From: Gemmatimonadetes bacterium 13_1_20CM_4_69_16
Lineage (GTDB): Bacteria; Gemmatimonadota; Gemmatimonadetes; Gemmatimonadales; GWC2-71-9
DNA: 64,000 nucleotides
Assembly: GCA_001919865.1 (NCBI GenBank)
Contig: MNIR01000052.1
Span: 1 to 64,000, forward strand
Direction: 5' to 3'
Shown: positions 6,998-16,971 of the stretch, one piece after another
Layout of the letters: every line of letters starts with the position of its first letter
Numbering within the stretch: position 1 is the stretch's first letter
Program-made: the position numbers and the translations under genes
The notes under the pieces: model-generated
What the model was told of the DNA's origin: nothing
Database searches by the model: none
Seen by the model: only the letters and a program-made list of their open reading frames with translations

Positions 6998-8020
6998 ATG
7001 TCGCTGCGCCTCGCCGCCGAAGTCCTGGCCCTGAAGACGACGCACCCCTTCGTAATCGCGCGAGGCGGCGGAGACGATTATCGCGTCGTCTGGGTCCGGC
7101 TTACCGACTCGGACGGTGTGGAGGGGTGGGGCGAAGCCGATCCCGCGAACTACTACGGCGAGACGGCGGACACGGTCCTCGCGAAACTACAGCTACTCGA
7201 GCCGCACCTGCCCAAGGACGCCTTCGACCTGGAAGCGGCGGAGGCTCGGTTCGCGCGGGTCGTGCCGAAGAACGGCGCCGCCCGGGCGGCGCTCTCCGCG
7301 GCGCTCCATGACTTGATGGGAAAGCGGCTCGGCCAGCCGCTGTGGCGACTCTGGGGTCTCGATCCCGCCAAGGCGCCGCGCTCTTCCTTCACCATCGGGA
7401 TCGACACCGCGGAGCGCATCCGGCTCAAGGTGGCGGAGGCGTCTGCCTATCCCATCCTCAAGATCAAGCTCGGGACCGATCGCGACGAGGAGATCCTGCG
7501 CACGATCCGGGACGCCACCGACAAGCCGCTCCGGGTAGACGCGAACGCCGGCTGGACGCGCGAACGGGCAATTGAGATGCTTCCTGTGCTGAAGGCGTAC
7601 GGGGTCGAGTTCGTGGAGCAGCCGCTGCCGCCCGAGGACCTGGAGGGGATCGCGGCCCTGCGCCGCCGGGGCGTCCTCCCCGTCGTCGTGGACGAGAGCT
7701 GCCTCGTCGCGGCTGATATCCCCCGCGTGGCGGACGCGGCCGACGGGATCAACATCAAGCTGGCGAAGTGCGGCTCGCTGCGGGAGGCGCTGCGGATGAT
7801 CGCTACCGCTCGGGCGCATGGGATGCTCGTGATGGTGGGATGCATGATCGAATCGTCGCTCGGCATCACCGCGGCGGCGCACTTCACCCCCCTCGTCGAC
7901 GCGGCGGACCTGGACGGCGCGGCGCTCACGGCGAACGACCCGTTCGTGGGCGCCACGATCGACGGTGGCCAGATCCGGCTCCCGACCGGAGCGGGGCTGG
8001 GAGTCCGGAGGCGGTCGTAG
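6998..8020 (+). CDS. Dipeptide (L-Ala-D/L-Glu type) epimerase, enolase superfamily
   Basis: Epimerises murein-derived or other dipeptides; cytoplasmic. 340 residues with the MLE-subgroup active site: KIKLG (Lys155/Lys157) as the catalytic KxK, DANAGW, EQPLP and VDES for the three metal-binding acids, and NIKLAKCGG-like (NIKLAKCGS) for the opposing lysine. The capping domain at the N-terminus ends TTHPFVIARGG. The ATG is preceded by an 11-base G run that may serve as a ribosome site. It would complement the peptidoglycan-recycling operon at 16-19.5 kb. Exact dipeptide specificity is not readable. Confidence 0.87.
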   Translation: MSLRLAAEVLALKTTHPFVIARGGGDDYRVVWVRLTDSDGVEGWGEADPANYYGETADTVLAKLQLLEPHLPKDAFDLEAAEARFARVVPKNGAARAALSAALHDLMGKRLGQPLWRLWGLDPAKAPRSSFTIGIDTAERIRLKVAEASAYPILKIKLGTDRDEEILRTIRDATDKPLRVDANAGWTRERAIEMLPVLKAYGVEFVEQPLPPEDLEGIAALRRRGVLPVVVDESCLVAADIPRVADAADGINIKLAKCGSLREALRMIATARAHGMLVMVGCMIESSLGITAAAHFTPLVDAADLDGAALTANDPFVGATIDGGQIRLPTGAGLGVRRRS

Positions 8021-8021
8021 G

Positions 8022-10343
8022 ATGGCCGTGAAAGCTGATCCTGGTGGCGTTGGTGTAGGGGCGCAGCATGCTGCGCCCCTACCAGGTGGGGCCCCCGAGC
8101 CGCGGCTTGAGCCGCGATACGCGGAGGTCGTCCTCCCGATGCCGGTTCCTCGCGGCTACACGTACCAGATTCCCACCGCGCTCGTCGAGCGGGTCGTGCC
8201 GGGGTCGCGGGTGGTGGTGCCGGTTCAGCGACGCCAGGTGGTCGGAGTCGTCGTAACGATCGACACCTCCGCTCCCGACGTCCTGGCAAAGCCGATCGCG
8301 GCCGCGCCCGACGCGGAGCCCGCGCTCAGCCCGGCGTTGATCGAGCTCGGCCGGTGGATCAGCCGGTACTACGGCGCGCCGCTCGGCCTGGCGCTGCGTG
8401 CGCTGCTCCCCGGAGCGCTGTGGAGCGTGCGTCGGCCGACCGGACCGGCGGAGCAGACGGAGCGGGTCGTGGTACTGACGCAGGCGCTTCCGTCGCTGCT
8501 CGAGCGTGAGCGGGCCTTCCGACGCGCGCCCATGCGCCGCGTCGGGTATGAGGCGCTCGAGGCGCTGGGCGGCTCGGCGCCGCTACGCCACCTCGTGACC
8601 CGGCTCGGGCTGTCGCGCGCCGTGCTCGACGGTCTGGTGCAGCAGCGGTTCGCTCGCTACACCGACGTGCCGCGCGCCCGTGATCCATTCACCGGATTGT
8701 CGTCGCCGCCACCACCGATGCTGACCGACGCGCAGCGTCAACTGGTGGCTGGAATCGCGGCCACGCCGGTTGAAAGCCCCGTCTTGATCCATGGCGTCAC
8801 TGGCTCCGGCAAGACGCTCGTGTACCTCGAGGTGCTGCGGACTGTCGTGGCGTTGGGAAAGGGGGCGATTCTCCTCGTCCCCGAGATCGCGCTCACCCCC
8901 CAGACCGTCGCGCGGGTGCGCGGCGTGTTCGGCGATCAGGTCGCCGTGCTCCACTCGGGGCTCTCGGATGGGGAGCGCGCCGACGCCTGGCGTGCGCTAC
9001 GGCGCGGCGAGCGCCTGGTGGCGGTGGGGCCGCGGTCGGCGGTGTTCGCGCCGGTGCAGCGGCTCGCCGCCATCGTGGTCGACGAGGAGCACGAGGCGAG
9101 CTACAAGCAGGGGACGGCGCCGCGTTACCACGCCCGCGATGTGGCGCTCGCCCGCGCCCGGCTCGAGGGCGCGCGGGTAATCCTCGGCAGCGCCACGCCC
9201 TCGCTCGAGACATTGCATCTCGCTCGGACCGGCCGGGTGTGCACCTTCGAGCTCCCGGAGCGCATCGGCGCGCGGCCGCTGCCGCCGGTCGAGGTGATCG
9301 ACCTGCGGAGCGCTCCACGCGTCGCTGAAGCGCGCGGCATCCCGTGGACCGAACCGCTCGATCACGCCGTGCGGAGCGCGCTCTCCCGCGCCGAGCAGGT
9401 GATTCTGCTGCTGAACCGCCGCGGCTTTGCGACGTACCTCCAGTGCCCGGCCTGCGGTGACGTGCGCGTCTGCCCACACTGCGCCATCGCCCTCACCGTC
9501 CACCAGACGCCGCGTGCCCTGCGCTGTCACTACTGCGGGCACGAGGAGCCGATTCCCACGGCTTGCCGGCTGTGTGGCAAGGAGACCCAGCGGATGCGCG
9601 GGCTCGGCACCCAACAGCTTGAGCACTTCGTCGGCCTGCGGTTCCCCGAGGCCCGCATCGCCCGCATGGATCTCGACACCACGAGCACCAAGTGGGCCCA
9701 TCACCGCATCCTCGAGCGCATGGCCGAAGGGAAGCTCGACATCCTGCTCGGTACCCAGATGATCGCCAAGGGGCTGGACTTTCCGAACGTGACCGTCGTG
9801 GGGGTGGTAGACGCGGATACGGGTCTCAATCTGCCCGACTTCCGCGCCGCCGAGCGCACGTTTCAGCTCGTGGCGCAGGTGGCGGGCCGGGCGGGGCGCG
9901 GCCCGAAGGGCGGCCGCGTCTTCGTGCAGACCCGGGCCCCGGACCACCACGCCATCCGTGCCGCCGCTGCCCACTCCGTGGACGCCTTCGCGGCTGCCGA
10001 GCTCCCGCTGCGCGCGCCCCCGAACCCTGCCTACCCGCCGCACGTGGGACTGGCGCGCTTCGTGGCGTCGCACGAGGACGAGCGGCTCGCCCAGGAGGCC
10101 GCCCATCGGGTCGCGGCGTGGCTGCGCCGCGCGAACAGCGAGCGGCTCAGCGGCGCACTCAGCGTGTTGGGTCCCGCACCGTGCCCGATCATGCGGCTCA
10201 AGGGGCGCTGGCGCTGGCACGTGCTCGTCAAGTCGCTCGAGGCCCGGCCGCTCGGGCGCGTGGTGCGCGCCTGGGGACGCGACAGGGGAGCGAGTGCGCG
10301 TGGCGCGGTGGTCGTGGACCGGGATCCGGTGTCGTTGCTCTGA
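8022..10343 (+). CDS. priA: Primosomal protein N' (PriA helicase)
   Basis: Restarts stalled replication forks; superfamily 2 DNA helicase. It has the N-terminal DNA-binding domain (YAEVVLPMPVPRGYTYQIP), Walker A GVTGSGKT at about 258-265, DEEH box, and a double zinc site (CPACG...CPHC...CHYCG...CRLCG, about 475-515), then helicase motifs IAKGLDFPNVT and QVAGRAGRG. The track starts at 7965 inside the epimerase gene. ATG 8022 is the first start after that gene; the next, ATG 8139, would remove the first conserved strand. The chosen start places a palindromic repeat in frame, adding about 30 unusual residues (GAQHAAPLPGGAPEPRLEPR). Confidence 0.95.
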   Translation: MAVKADPGGVGVGAQHAAPLPGGAPEPRLEPRYAEVVLPMPVPRGYTYQIPTALVERVVPGSRVVVPVQRRQVVGVVVTIDTSAPDVLAKPIAAAPDAEPALSPALIELGRWISRYYGAPLGLALRALLPGALWSVRRPTGPAEQTERVVVLTQALPSLLERERAFRRAPMRRVGYEALEALGGSAPLRHLVTRLGLSRAVLDGLVQQRFARYTDVPRARDPFTGLSSPPPPMLTDAQRQLVAGIAATPVESPVLIHGVTGSGKTLVYLEVLRTVVALGKGAILLVPEIALTPQTVARVRGVFGDQVAVLHSGLSDGERADAWRALRRGERLVAVGPRSAVFAPVQRLAAIVVDEEHEASYKQGTAPRYHARDVALARARLEGARVILGSATPSLETLHLARTGRVCTFELPERIGARPLPPVEVIDLRSAPRVAEARGIPWTEPLDHAVRSALSRAEQVILLLNRRGFATYLQCPACGDVRVCPHCAIALTVHQTPRALRCHYCGHEEPIPTACRLCGKETQRMRGLGTQQLEHFVGLRFPEARIARMDLDTTSTKWAHHRILERMAEGKLDILLGTQMIAKGLDFPNVTVVGVVDADTGLNLPDFRAAERTFQLVAQVAGRAGRGPKGGRVFVQTRAPDHHAIRAAAAHSVDAFAAAELPLRAPPNPAYPPHVGLARFVASHEDERLAQEAAHRVAAWLRRANSERLSGALSVLGPAPCPIMRLKGRWRWHVLVKSLEARPLGRVVRAWGRDRGASARGAVVVDRDPVSLL
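8055..8116 (+). repeat. Two-hairpin palindromic element (copy 1), inside priA 5' end
   Basis: A perfect 28-bp palindrome (8055-8082, half-site GTAGGGGCGCAGCA) is followed 18 bp later by a second hairpin, CGCGGCT-TG-AGCCGCG (8101-8116). The same two-part arrangement recurs at 13274-13378. In this copy it is translated as part of priA. Confidence 0.85.
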
Positions 10344-10352
10344 GCTGGGCCG

Positions 10353-10382
10353 TTGCGTGAGGCGATTCAGCCCCGGTATCTT
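10353..10382 (+). promoter_or_regulatory. Likely promoter (TTGCGT-18-TATCTT)
   Basis: TTGCGT at 10353-10358 and TATCTT at 10377-10382 are separated by 18 bp, just after priA. The predicted transcript would start near 10390, which rules out the tracked TTG start at 10353 for the next gene. Confidence 0.4.
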
Positions 10383-10439
10383 GTGCCTCCGGCGAGGGGT
10401 AAGGAGTGCGTGCGTGCGAGCTTCAGGGGGTCCTCGAGG

Positions 10440-11570
10440 GTGACGGCTCGTCCCCGCTTCCAGTATCGACCACCCGATTTCGACGCGCCGCCGCTCGCCG
10501 GCGCGCCCGACGCGCGCTTTGAGCCGGCACCGGCCGACGGCGTGCTTCCCGAAGGTTTTTTTTCCACCACGAATCTCCCGACCTACGTGAAGGCCGGGCG
10601 GGGGCCGTGGCGCCGGCCCCGCCTGCCGCGCATGGACTGCGTCGTCGTGCTCCACCCGCCCGCGGACCTCGTCGTCACGGAGCCGCGCAAGGTCAAGAAG
10701 GGGCAGCTGGTGGCGGTCGGCACCGACGAGGACGGCAGCCAAGGCATCCTGGTGCACGCCGAGGGCTTCCTCGGCGGCAGCCACAGCGCGAACGAGTTCG
10801 GCTTCATGCAGACCGCGGTGTCCCGGGAGCGCCCCGTCGATTACTCGGTGCTCGCTCAGCTGCTGGGCGAGGAGAAGCAGCGCGGTGGGAAGATCCTCTG
10901 GGTGGTGGGGCCGGCGCTGGTGCACGCGCGGGCGCGCGAGGACATGATCTGGTTCATCCAGAACGGCTACGTTCAGGCGTTCCTGGGCGGGAACGCCGTG
11001 GCGGTGCACGACTTGGAAGCGGCGATCTTCGGCACCACGCTCGGGATGTCCAGTTCGGGAGAGGGTGTGGAAGGCGGCCACGCACTCCACATGCGCGCCA
11101 TCAACACGATCCGGCGCGCGGGCGGGATCGCGCCGGCCGTGCGGCAAGGGACCGTGACCGCGGGCATCATGCACGCGCTGGTGACGCACGGCGTGCCGTT
11201 CGTGCTCGCGGGCTCGATTCGCGACGACGGGCCACTTCCCGAGGTCCTGTCCGACACGCTCGCGGCGCAGGATGCCATGCGAGAGGTCACCGCCCGAGCC
11301 ACGTTCGCCGTGTTCGTGGCGACCGCGCTGCATGCCATCGCGGTGGGCAACATGTTGCCTGCGTTCGTGGATGCGCCCACGCCAGACGAGCTGCGGCCGC
11401 TCACGACGATCTGCGTCGACCAGACCGAGTTCGTGGTGAACAAGCTGCGCGATCGCGGCACCCATCAGGCGTACGGGGTCGTCACCAACGCGCAGGACTT
11501 CATGCACGTACTGCGTTTCTACGTGGAGCGATGGGAGCAGGCACAGGCCCCGACGCCCATTCTCCGGTAG
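10440..11570 (+). CDS. Archaeal-type ornithine cyclodeaminase / LOR-SDH-related protein (TIGR00300 family)
   Basis: The family occurs in archaea and as the C-terminal half of cyanobacterial ArgZ/AgrE, where it converts ornithine to proline. Recognised from the N-terminal RFQYRPPDF block, the LOR/SDH-like beta domain (VAVGTDEDGSQGILVHAEGF) and a Rossmann-type half with GNAVAVHDLEAAIFGTTLGM and EGGHALHMRAINTIRRAGGI. The start is uncertain: GTG 10440 follows a GGGGG run at good spacing; GTG 10410 is the alternative. With the arginine decarboxylase gene 0.5 kb downstream it suggests arginine/ornithine use. Function is taken from the family. Confidence 0.75.
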   Translation: MTARPRFQYRPPDFDAPPLAGAPDARFEPAPADGVLPEGFFSTTNLPTYVKAGRGPWRRPRLPRMDCVVVLHPPADLVVTEPRKVKKGQLVAVGTDEDGSQGILVHAEGFLGGSHSANEFGFMQTAVSRERPVDYSVLAQLLGEEKQRGGKILWVVGPALVHARAREDMIWFIQNGYVQAFLGGNAVAVHDLEAAIFGTTLGMSSSGEGVEGGHALHMRAINTIRRAGGIAPAVRQGTVTAGIMHALVTHGVPFVLAGSIRDDGPLPEVLSDTLAAQDAMREVTARATFAVFVATALHAIAVGNMLPAFVDAPTPDELRPLTTICVDQTEFVVNKLRDRGTHQAYGVVTNAQDFMHVLRFYVERWEQAQAPTPILR

Positions 11571-11926
11571 CGCCGGGCCGGGGGCCTGGGTGGGCGCGGC
11601 TCGCCGAGGCGGTGGCCGGGCACGTCCCGCCCGCCGAGATCGAGACGATCTACCTGTTCCGGCCGCTCAAGCGGGAAGGCCGAGAGTGGGGCACGGCGGT
11701 CGTCGCCCGCCGGTCTGCGGAAGGCAGCGGACGGTTGCGTGTCTACACGGCACGCTACATGCTGGTCGTGCGCGGCAAGGAGCGCGGGCAGACGCGGGTG
11801 GAGGTGGCGGAGACGGGCCTCTCACCGGCCGAGGTGATCGCGCAGGTGATGCAGGCGGCGGCGGACCGGACCGGTGACCCCGAGCCGCCGGTGGCGGTGG
11901 GTCCGGCGGTGTGGTATGACGGTTAG
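11531..11926 (+). CDS. Uncharacterised protein between ornithine and arginine genes
   Basis: 131 residues from ATG 11531, overlapping the end of the preceding gene by 40 bp. It reads ARLAEAVAGHVPPAEIETIY, then strands LFRPLKREGREWGTAVVARR and RLRVYTARYMLVVRGKERG, and a helix (SPAEVIAQVMQAAADRTGD). The simple alpha-beta pattern and codon use look genuine. I do not recognise the family. It sits in the same direction between two arginine-related genes. Confidence 0.65.
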   Translation: MGAGTGPDAHSPVAPGRGPGWARLAEAVAGHVPPAEIETIYLFRPLKREGREWGTAVVARRSAEGSGRLRVYTARYMLVVRGKERGQTRVEVAETGLSPAEVIAQVMQAAADRTGDPEPPVAVGPAVWYDG

Positions 11927-11955
11927 CGAACCCCTTAGCGGCACGAGGTGAGGCG

Positions 11956-12516
11956 TTGATCGACTCGCGAATGTTCGTGCCTACCAAGGCCTTTCTGACG
12001 AAGGGCGTCGGTCGGCACCGGGAAAAACTCACGAGCTTCGAGATGGCGCTACGGGACGCCCATCTCGCCAACTTCAACCTCGTGCGGGTGAGCTCGATCT
12101 TCCCGCCTCACTGCGAGCTGGTGGATCGCGAAGAGGGGCTGTCGCTGATGAAGCCGGGCCAGGTCGTGTTCGCGGTCATCGCCGAGTCCGCGACCAACGA
12201 GCCGAGCCGCCTCATCGCAGCCTCCATCGGCGTCGCCATGCCGACGGACCCATCCCATCACGGCTACATCTCCGAGCACCACAGCTACGGCCAGAACGAA
12301 GTCACGGCGGGCGAATACGCCGAGGACCTCGCCGCCTCGATGCTGGCGACCGTGCTGGGCGTGCCGTTCGACTCCGGCTCGGCGTGGGACGAACGCCGGG
12401 AGCAATGGCTGCTGTCGGGCGAGATCGTCCGCACGATGAACGTCACCTCCACCGCCGAGTGCGGTGACGACGGCCGCTGGACGACCGTCGTCTCGGCGGT
12501 GTGCTTCTGCGGGTGA
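11956..12516 (+). CDS. pdaD: Pyruvoyl-dependent arginine decarboxylase
   Basis: Makes agmatine from arginine, the first step to polyamines. The proenzyme self-cleaves between the serines of RVSSIFPP (Ser46-Ser47 in this frame), creating the pyruvoyl group. Other family blocks: TKGVGRHREKLTSFE near the N-terminus, and GYISEHH and EYAEDLAASML in the centre. About 186 residues fits the family. TTG 11956 has GAGG 7 bp upstream; ATG 11971 (MFVPTKAF) is an equally plausible start. No histidine-type or PLP-type decarboxylase is nearby. Confidence 0.92.
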   Translation: MIDSRMFVPTKAFLTKGVGRHREKLTSFEMALRDAHLANFNLVRVSSIFPPHCELVDREEGLSLMKPGQVVFAVIAESATNEPSRLIAASIGVAMPTDPSHHGYISEHHSYGQNEVTAGEYAEDLAASMLATVLGVPFDSGSAWDERREQWLLSGEIVRTMNVTSTAECGDDGRWTTVVSAVCFCG

Positions 12517-13229
12517 GCCCGTCGCTCGCGCTGGCGTTCGTCGCCGGCCTGCTGAGCTTCCTCTCCCCCTGCGTCCTGCCGCTCATCCCGAGCTACGTCG
12601 GTTTCCTTACCGGGCTGTCGCTCGAGGAGATCGAGGTGCGGCGTGGCACTACCCTGGCGCACGCGTTGTGGTTCGTGGCCGGGTTCTCCCTCATCTTTAT
12701 CGCGCTCGGCGCCACGGCATCCGCACTCGGCGTGCTGCTGCTGCGCTCGCGCGAGTGGATCGGCCGGATCGGCGGCATCGTCGTCATCCTGTTCGGGCTG
12801 TACCTGCTCGGTGTCTTGCGGCCGGCGTTTCTCATGCGCGAGCGCCGGCTCGAGCTGGCGCGCAAGCCGATCGGCTACCTGGGCTCGGCATTCGTCGGCG
12901 TCACTTTCGGCGCGGCATGGACCCCCTGCATTGGACCGATCCTGGGTGCGATTCTCACCCTCGCGGCCGCTCAGGGGAGCGTGTGGCTGGGGACGGCGTT
13001 GCTGGGCGCCTACGCCCTGGGGCTCGCCATCCCGTTTGTCGGCACCGCCCTGGCGCTGGACCGCTTCCTCAGCTGGTTCCAGCGGTTCCGACCCTACCTC
13101 GGTTGGGTGGACCGCATCGCGGGGGCGCTGCTGGTCGTGCTCGGCATCCTCCTGGTCACCGATCGCTTCACGCTGCTCGCGGGGTGGCTGCAGGGCTTGA
13201 CGCCCCAGTTCCTCAAGAGTCGGCTGTAG
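12513..13229 (+). CDS. ccdA: CcdA-type cytochrome c biogenesis / thiol-reductant membrane protein
   Basis: Carries reducing power across the inner membrane to periplasmic thioredoxin-like proteins. About 238 residues with six hydrophobic segments and the two conserved cysteines in proline-containing helices: FLSPCVLPLIPSY (helix 1) and WTPCIGPILG (helix 4). This is the DsbD transmembrane-domain pattern without the flanking periplasmic domains. GTG 12513 overlaps the pdaD stop (GTGA), so it is probably cotranscribed despite the unrelated function. Confidence 0.92.
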   Translation: MSPSLALAFVAGLLSFLSPCVLPLIPSYVGFLTGLSLEEIEVRRGTTLAHALWFVAGFSLIFIALGATASALGVLLLRSREWIGRIGGIVVILFGLYLLGVLRPAFLMRERRLELARKPIGYLGSAFVGVTFGAAWTPCIGPILGAILTLAAAQGSVWLGTALLGAYALGLAIPFVGTALALDRFLSWFQRFRPYLGWVDRIAGALLVVLGILLVTDRFTLLAGWLQGLTPQFLKSRL

Positions 13230-13273
13230 CGATCGGCGCTCGGTACGCGGCGCCCAGCATTCCCACCCTGAGT

Positions 13274-13378
13274 GTCGGGGCGCAGCATGCTGCGCCCCGA
13301 CTCGGCCGTCACTGTGCTAAAGCACACGCGCATTGCCCTTTAGGGGAGTGCACCGCCGAGCCCAGGCTTCAGCCTGGG
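13274..13378 (+). repeat. Two-hairpin palindromic element (copy 2)
   Basis: A 28-bp perfect palindrome at 13274-13301 (half-site GTCGGGGCGCAGCA) and a second hairpin CCCAGGCT-TC-AGCCTGGG at 13361-13378. The cores match copy 1 at 8055-8116: the same GGGGCGCAGCATGC centre, and the same GAGCCxxGGCTTxAGCC layout in the second hairpin. It fills most of the ccdA-lipoprotein spacer. Confidence 0.85.
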
Positions 13379-13409
13379 AACTTCCTGGGAACTTCGAGGG
13401 GCACTTTCC

Positions 13410-13415
13410 TATATT
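13410..13415 (+). promoter_or_regulatory. -10-like box TATATT upstream of the lipoprotein gene
   Basis: TATATT lies 31 bp before ATG 13447, at the end of the repeat-filled spacer. Upstream there are two GGGAACTT words (about 13376 and 13387) rather than a TTGACA-like -35, so the sigma-factor class is unclear. Confidence 0.35.
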
Positions 13416-13446
13416 AGGTCCAGCAAGACCACGAGAGAGGGAATAA

Positions 13447-14229
13447 ATGATCACGCTTCAGAAGCACTTCTCGCACCTTGTCGCGGTGCTGACTGCCGTG
13501 GCTTTGGCCGGGTGCGTCAAGGGTGACCAGGCGAATCAATCGGCCGACTCGACGGCGCGCAACCTGACGCTCGCTCCGACCGAATCCACGGCGGCGATGA
13601 AGGATGTGCCGGCGCCGACGACGGAGCGGGCGAAGCCGGCACCTGAAAAGAAAGCTCCTCAGCCGGCGCCGAAGCCCGCCACCCCGGTGGTACCGAAGAC
13701 GCTGACCGCGGCCGCCGGGACCCGCGTGCCCCTCGCCGCGAGCGAGTCGATCTCCACCCGGCAGGCGAAGCCGGGCGACGCGTTCAGCGCGACCGTCGGC
13801 GAGGATGTCAAGGACGCGTCGGGCCACGTCGTGATCCCGGCGGGTTCGACAGTGCAGGGGACCGTCGTCGCCGCCGAGCCGGCACCGAACCCCAGCTCGA
13901 GCGGTCGGCTGGAGCTCGCCGTGCACAGCATCACCGTGCGCGGGGCCAGCTATCCCGTGGACGCGACCGTCGAGTCCAAAGACACGGTGATGCAGGGTCG
14001 CGGTGTCACCAAGGCGGACGCCGCGAAGGTGGGTGGCGGGGCCGTCGCGGGCGCCATCGTCGGCAAGCTGCTCGGCAAGAACGCGAAGGGCGCGATCATC
14101 GGCGGGGCCGTGGGCGCCGCTGCCGGGGCCGCCGCGGCGCGCGCGTCGCGCGACATCGACGTGGTGCTGCCGAAGGGCGCCACCATCACCATCAAGCTGA
14201 CGAAGCCACTGACGGTGAAGCGGGCCTGA
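13447..14229 (+). CDS. Glycine-zipper lipoprotein
   Basis: 260 residues. A lipoprotein signal with lipobox LAGC (Cys near residue 22) predicts membrane anchoring. A Pro/Ala/Lys-rich linker follows (KPAPEKKAPQPAPKPATPVV). Next is a beta domain resembling the VirB10/TrbI-type fold (GTRVPLAASESISTRQAKPG, VIPAGSTVQGTVV). Near the C-terminus is a glycine zipper (GGGAVAGAIVGKLLG, GAIIGGAVGAAAG) and a final beta segment. GAGAGAGGG upstream provides a ribosome site. Probably an envelope-stabilising or surface protein; a precise role cannot be assigned. Confidence 0.8.
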   Translation: MITLQKHFSHLVAVLTAVALAGCVKGDQANQSADSTARNLTLAPTESTAAMKDVPAPTTERAKPAPEKKAPQPAPKPATPVVPKTLTAAAGTRVPLAASESISTRQAKPGDAFSATVGEDVKDASGHVVIPAGSTVQGTVVAAEPAPNPSSSGRLELAVHSITVRGASYPVDATVESKDTVMQGRGVTKADAAKVGGGAVAGAIVGKLLGKNAKGAIIGGAVGAAAGAAAARASRDIDVVLPKGATITIKLTKPLTVKRA

Positions 14230-14237
14230 TGATTGGG

Positions 14238-14259
14238 GGGGCGCGGCATGCCGCGCCCC
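14238..14259 (+). terminator. Perfect 22-bp palindrome between convergent genes
   Basis: GGGGCGCGGCA and its complement meet without a loop between the stops of the lipoprotein gene and ggt. It is placed to act in both directions, though neither side has a strong U-tract. It is a sequence variant of the GGGGCGCAGCATGC family. Confidence 0.5.
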
Positions 14260-14269
14260 GACGGGAAAT

Positions 14270-15985
<1,716 letters not shown>

Positions 15986-16032
15986 AGCACAGATTGGTGT
16001 GCGAGTCTAACTTGGGGCCACCTGACACCATT

Positions 16033-16971
16033 ATGACCGCCCCCGCCCCCGCCCCCGACTTTCGCGACCCGCGCCTCACCGAGCAACGCAATCCCCGAAC
16101 CGAGCGGATCGACGTCGCCACGACGCTCGAGATCGTCGACTTGATCAACGCCGAGGATGCCACCGTCGCCGCCGCGGTGCGCTCGGTCCGCACCGAGCTG
16201 GCCCGGGCCATCGACCTGGTCGTGGACGCGTTCCAGCAGGGCGGGCGCTTGATCTACGTGGGCGCGGGCACCTCGGGCCGGCTCGGCGTGCTCGATGCGA
16301 GCGAATGTCCCCCGACCTTTGGAACCCCGCCCGAGATGGTGGTGGGCATCATCGCGGGAGGCTTCCAGGCGCTCGTGAAGGGGCTGGAAGGGGCGGAAGA
16401 CGATGTGAACGCCGGGTCGCGGGCCATGGACAACGCCGCAGTGACGCCGCGGGACTTTGTCCTCGGGATCGCCGCGAGCGGCACGACGCCGTTCGTACGT
16501 GCGGCGCTGGCCCGCGCGCAGACCATCGGTGCCAAGACCGGGTTTCTGTCGTGCTCCGATCCGCCGCCGGTCCTGGTCGAAACGTGCGACGTGCTGGTCC
16601 TCCCCAAGGTCGGTCCGGAGGCACTCACCGGCTCCACGCGGATGAAGGCGGGGACCGCCACCAAGCTCGTGCTCAACACCCTCTCGACCGGCGCCATGAT
16701 TCGGTTGGGGCGGGCCTACGGGAACCTCATGGTGGACCTCATGGCCTGGAGCGACAAGCTGCGCGACCGCGGCGAGCGCATCGTGATGGAGTGCGGCGGC
16801 GTGGACCGGCAGGCGGCACGCCGCGCGATCGCGGACGCGGGAGGCTCGGTGAAGCTGGCGATCGTGATGGTCATGAAACGGGTGGAGAAAAACGAAGCGG
16901 CGCGCCTGCTGGCGCAGGCGGGCGGCTTCGTGCGGCGGGCGGTCGGCGACCCTCCGCCAGTCCGAAAGTGA
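16033..16971 (+). CDS. murQ: N-acetylmuramic acid 6-phosphate etherase
   Basis: Removes lactate from MurNAc-6-phosphate, giving GlcNAc-6-phosphate. 312 residues with a SIS fold: TEQRNPRTERID at the N-terminus, VGAGTSGRLGVLDASECPPT (sugar-phosphate loop), GIAASGTTPFV, and LTGSTRMKAGTATKLVLNTL, the strongest family signature. I use ATG 16033, not the tracked 15994. Its TGA overlaps the anmK GTG; the three-gene operon murQ-anmK-nagZ recycles cell-wall sugars. Confidence 0.96.
   Translation: MTAPAPAPDFRDPRLTEQRNPRTERIDVATTLEIVDLINAEDATVAAAVRSVRTELARAIDLVVDAFQQGGRLIYVGAGTSGRLGVLDASECPPTFGTPPEMVVGIIAGGFQALVKGLEGAEDDVNAGSRAMDNAAVTPRDFVLGIAASGTTPFVRAALARAQTIGAKTGFLSCSDPPPVLVETCDVLVLPKVGPEALTGSTRMKAGTATKLVLNTLSTGAMIRLGRAYGNLMVDLMAWSDKLRDRGERIVMECGGVDRQAARRAIADAGGSVKLAIVMVMKRVEKNEAARLLAQAGGFVRRAVGDPPPVRK

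Noticed and set aside
8997-11507. 836-residue minus-strand ORF
   Set aside because: It lies antisense to priA and the cyclodeaminase, both with clear family motifs; its translation is Arg/His/Gly-rich as expected for a high-GC shadow frame.
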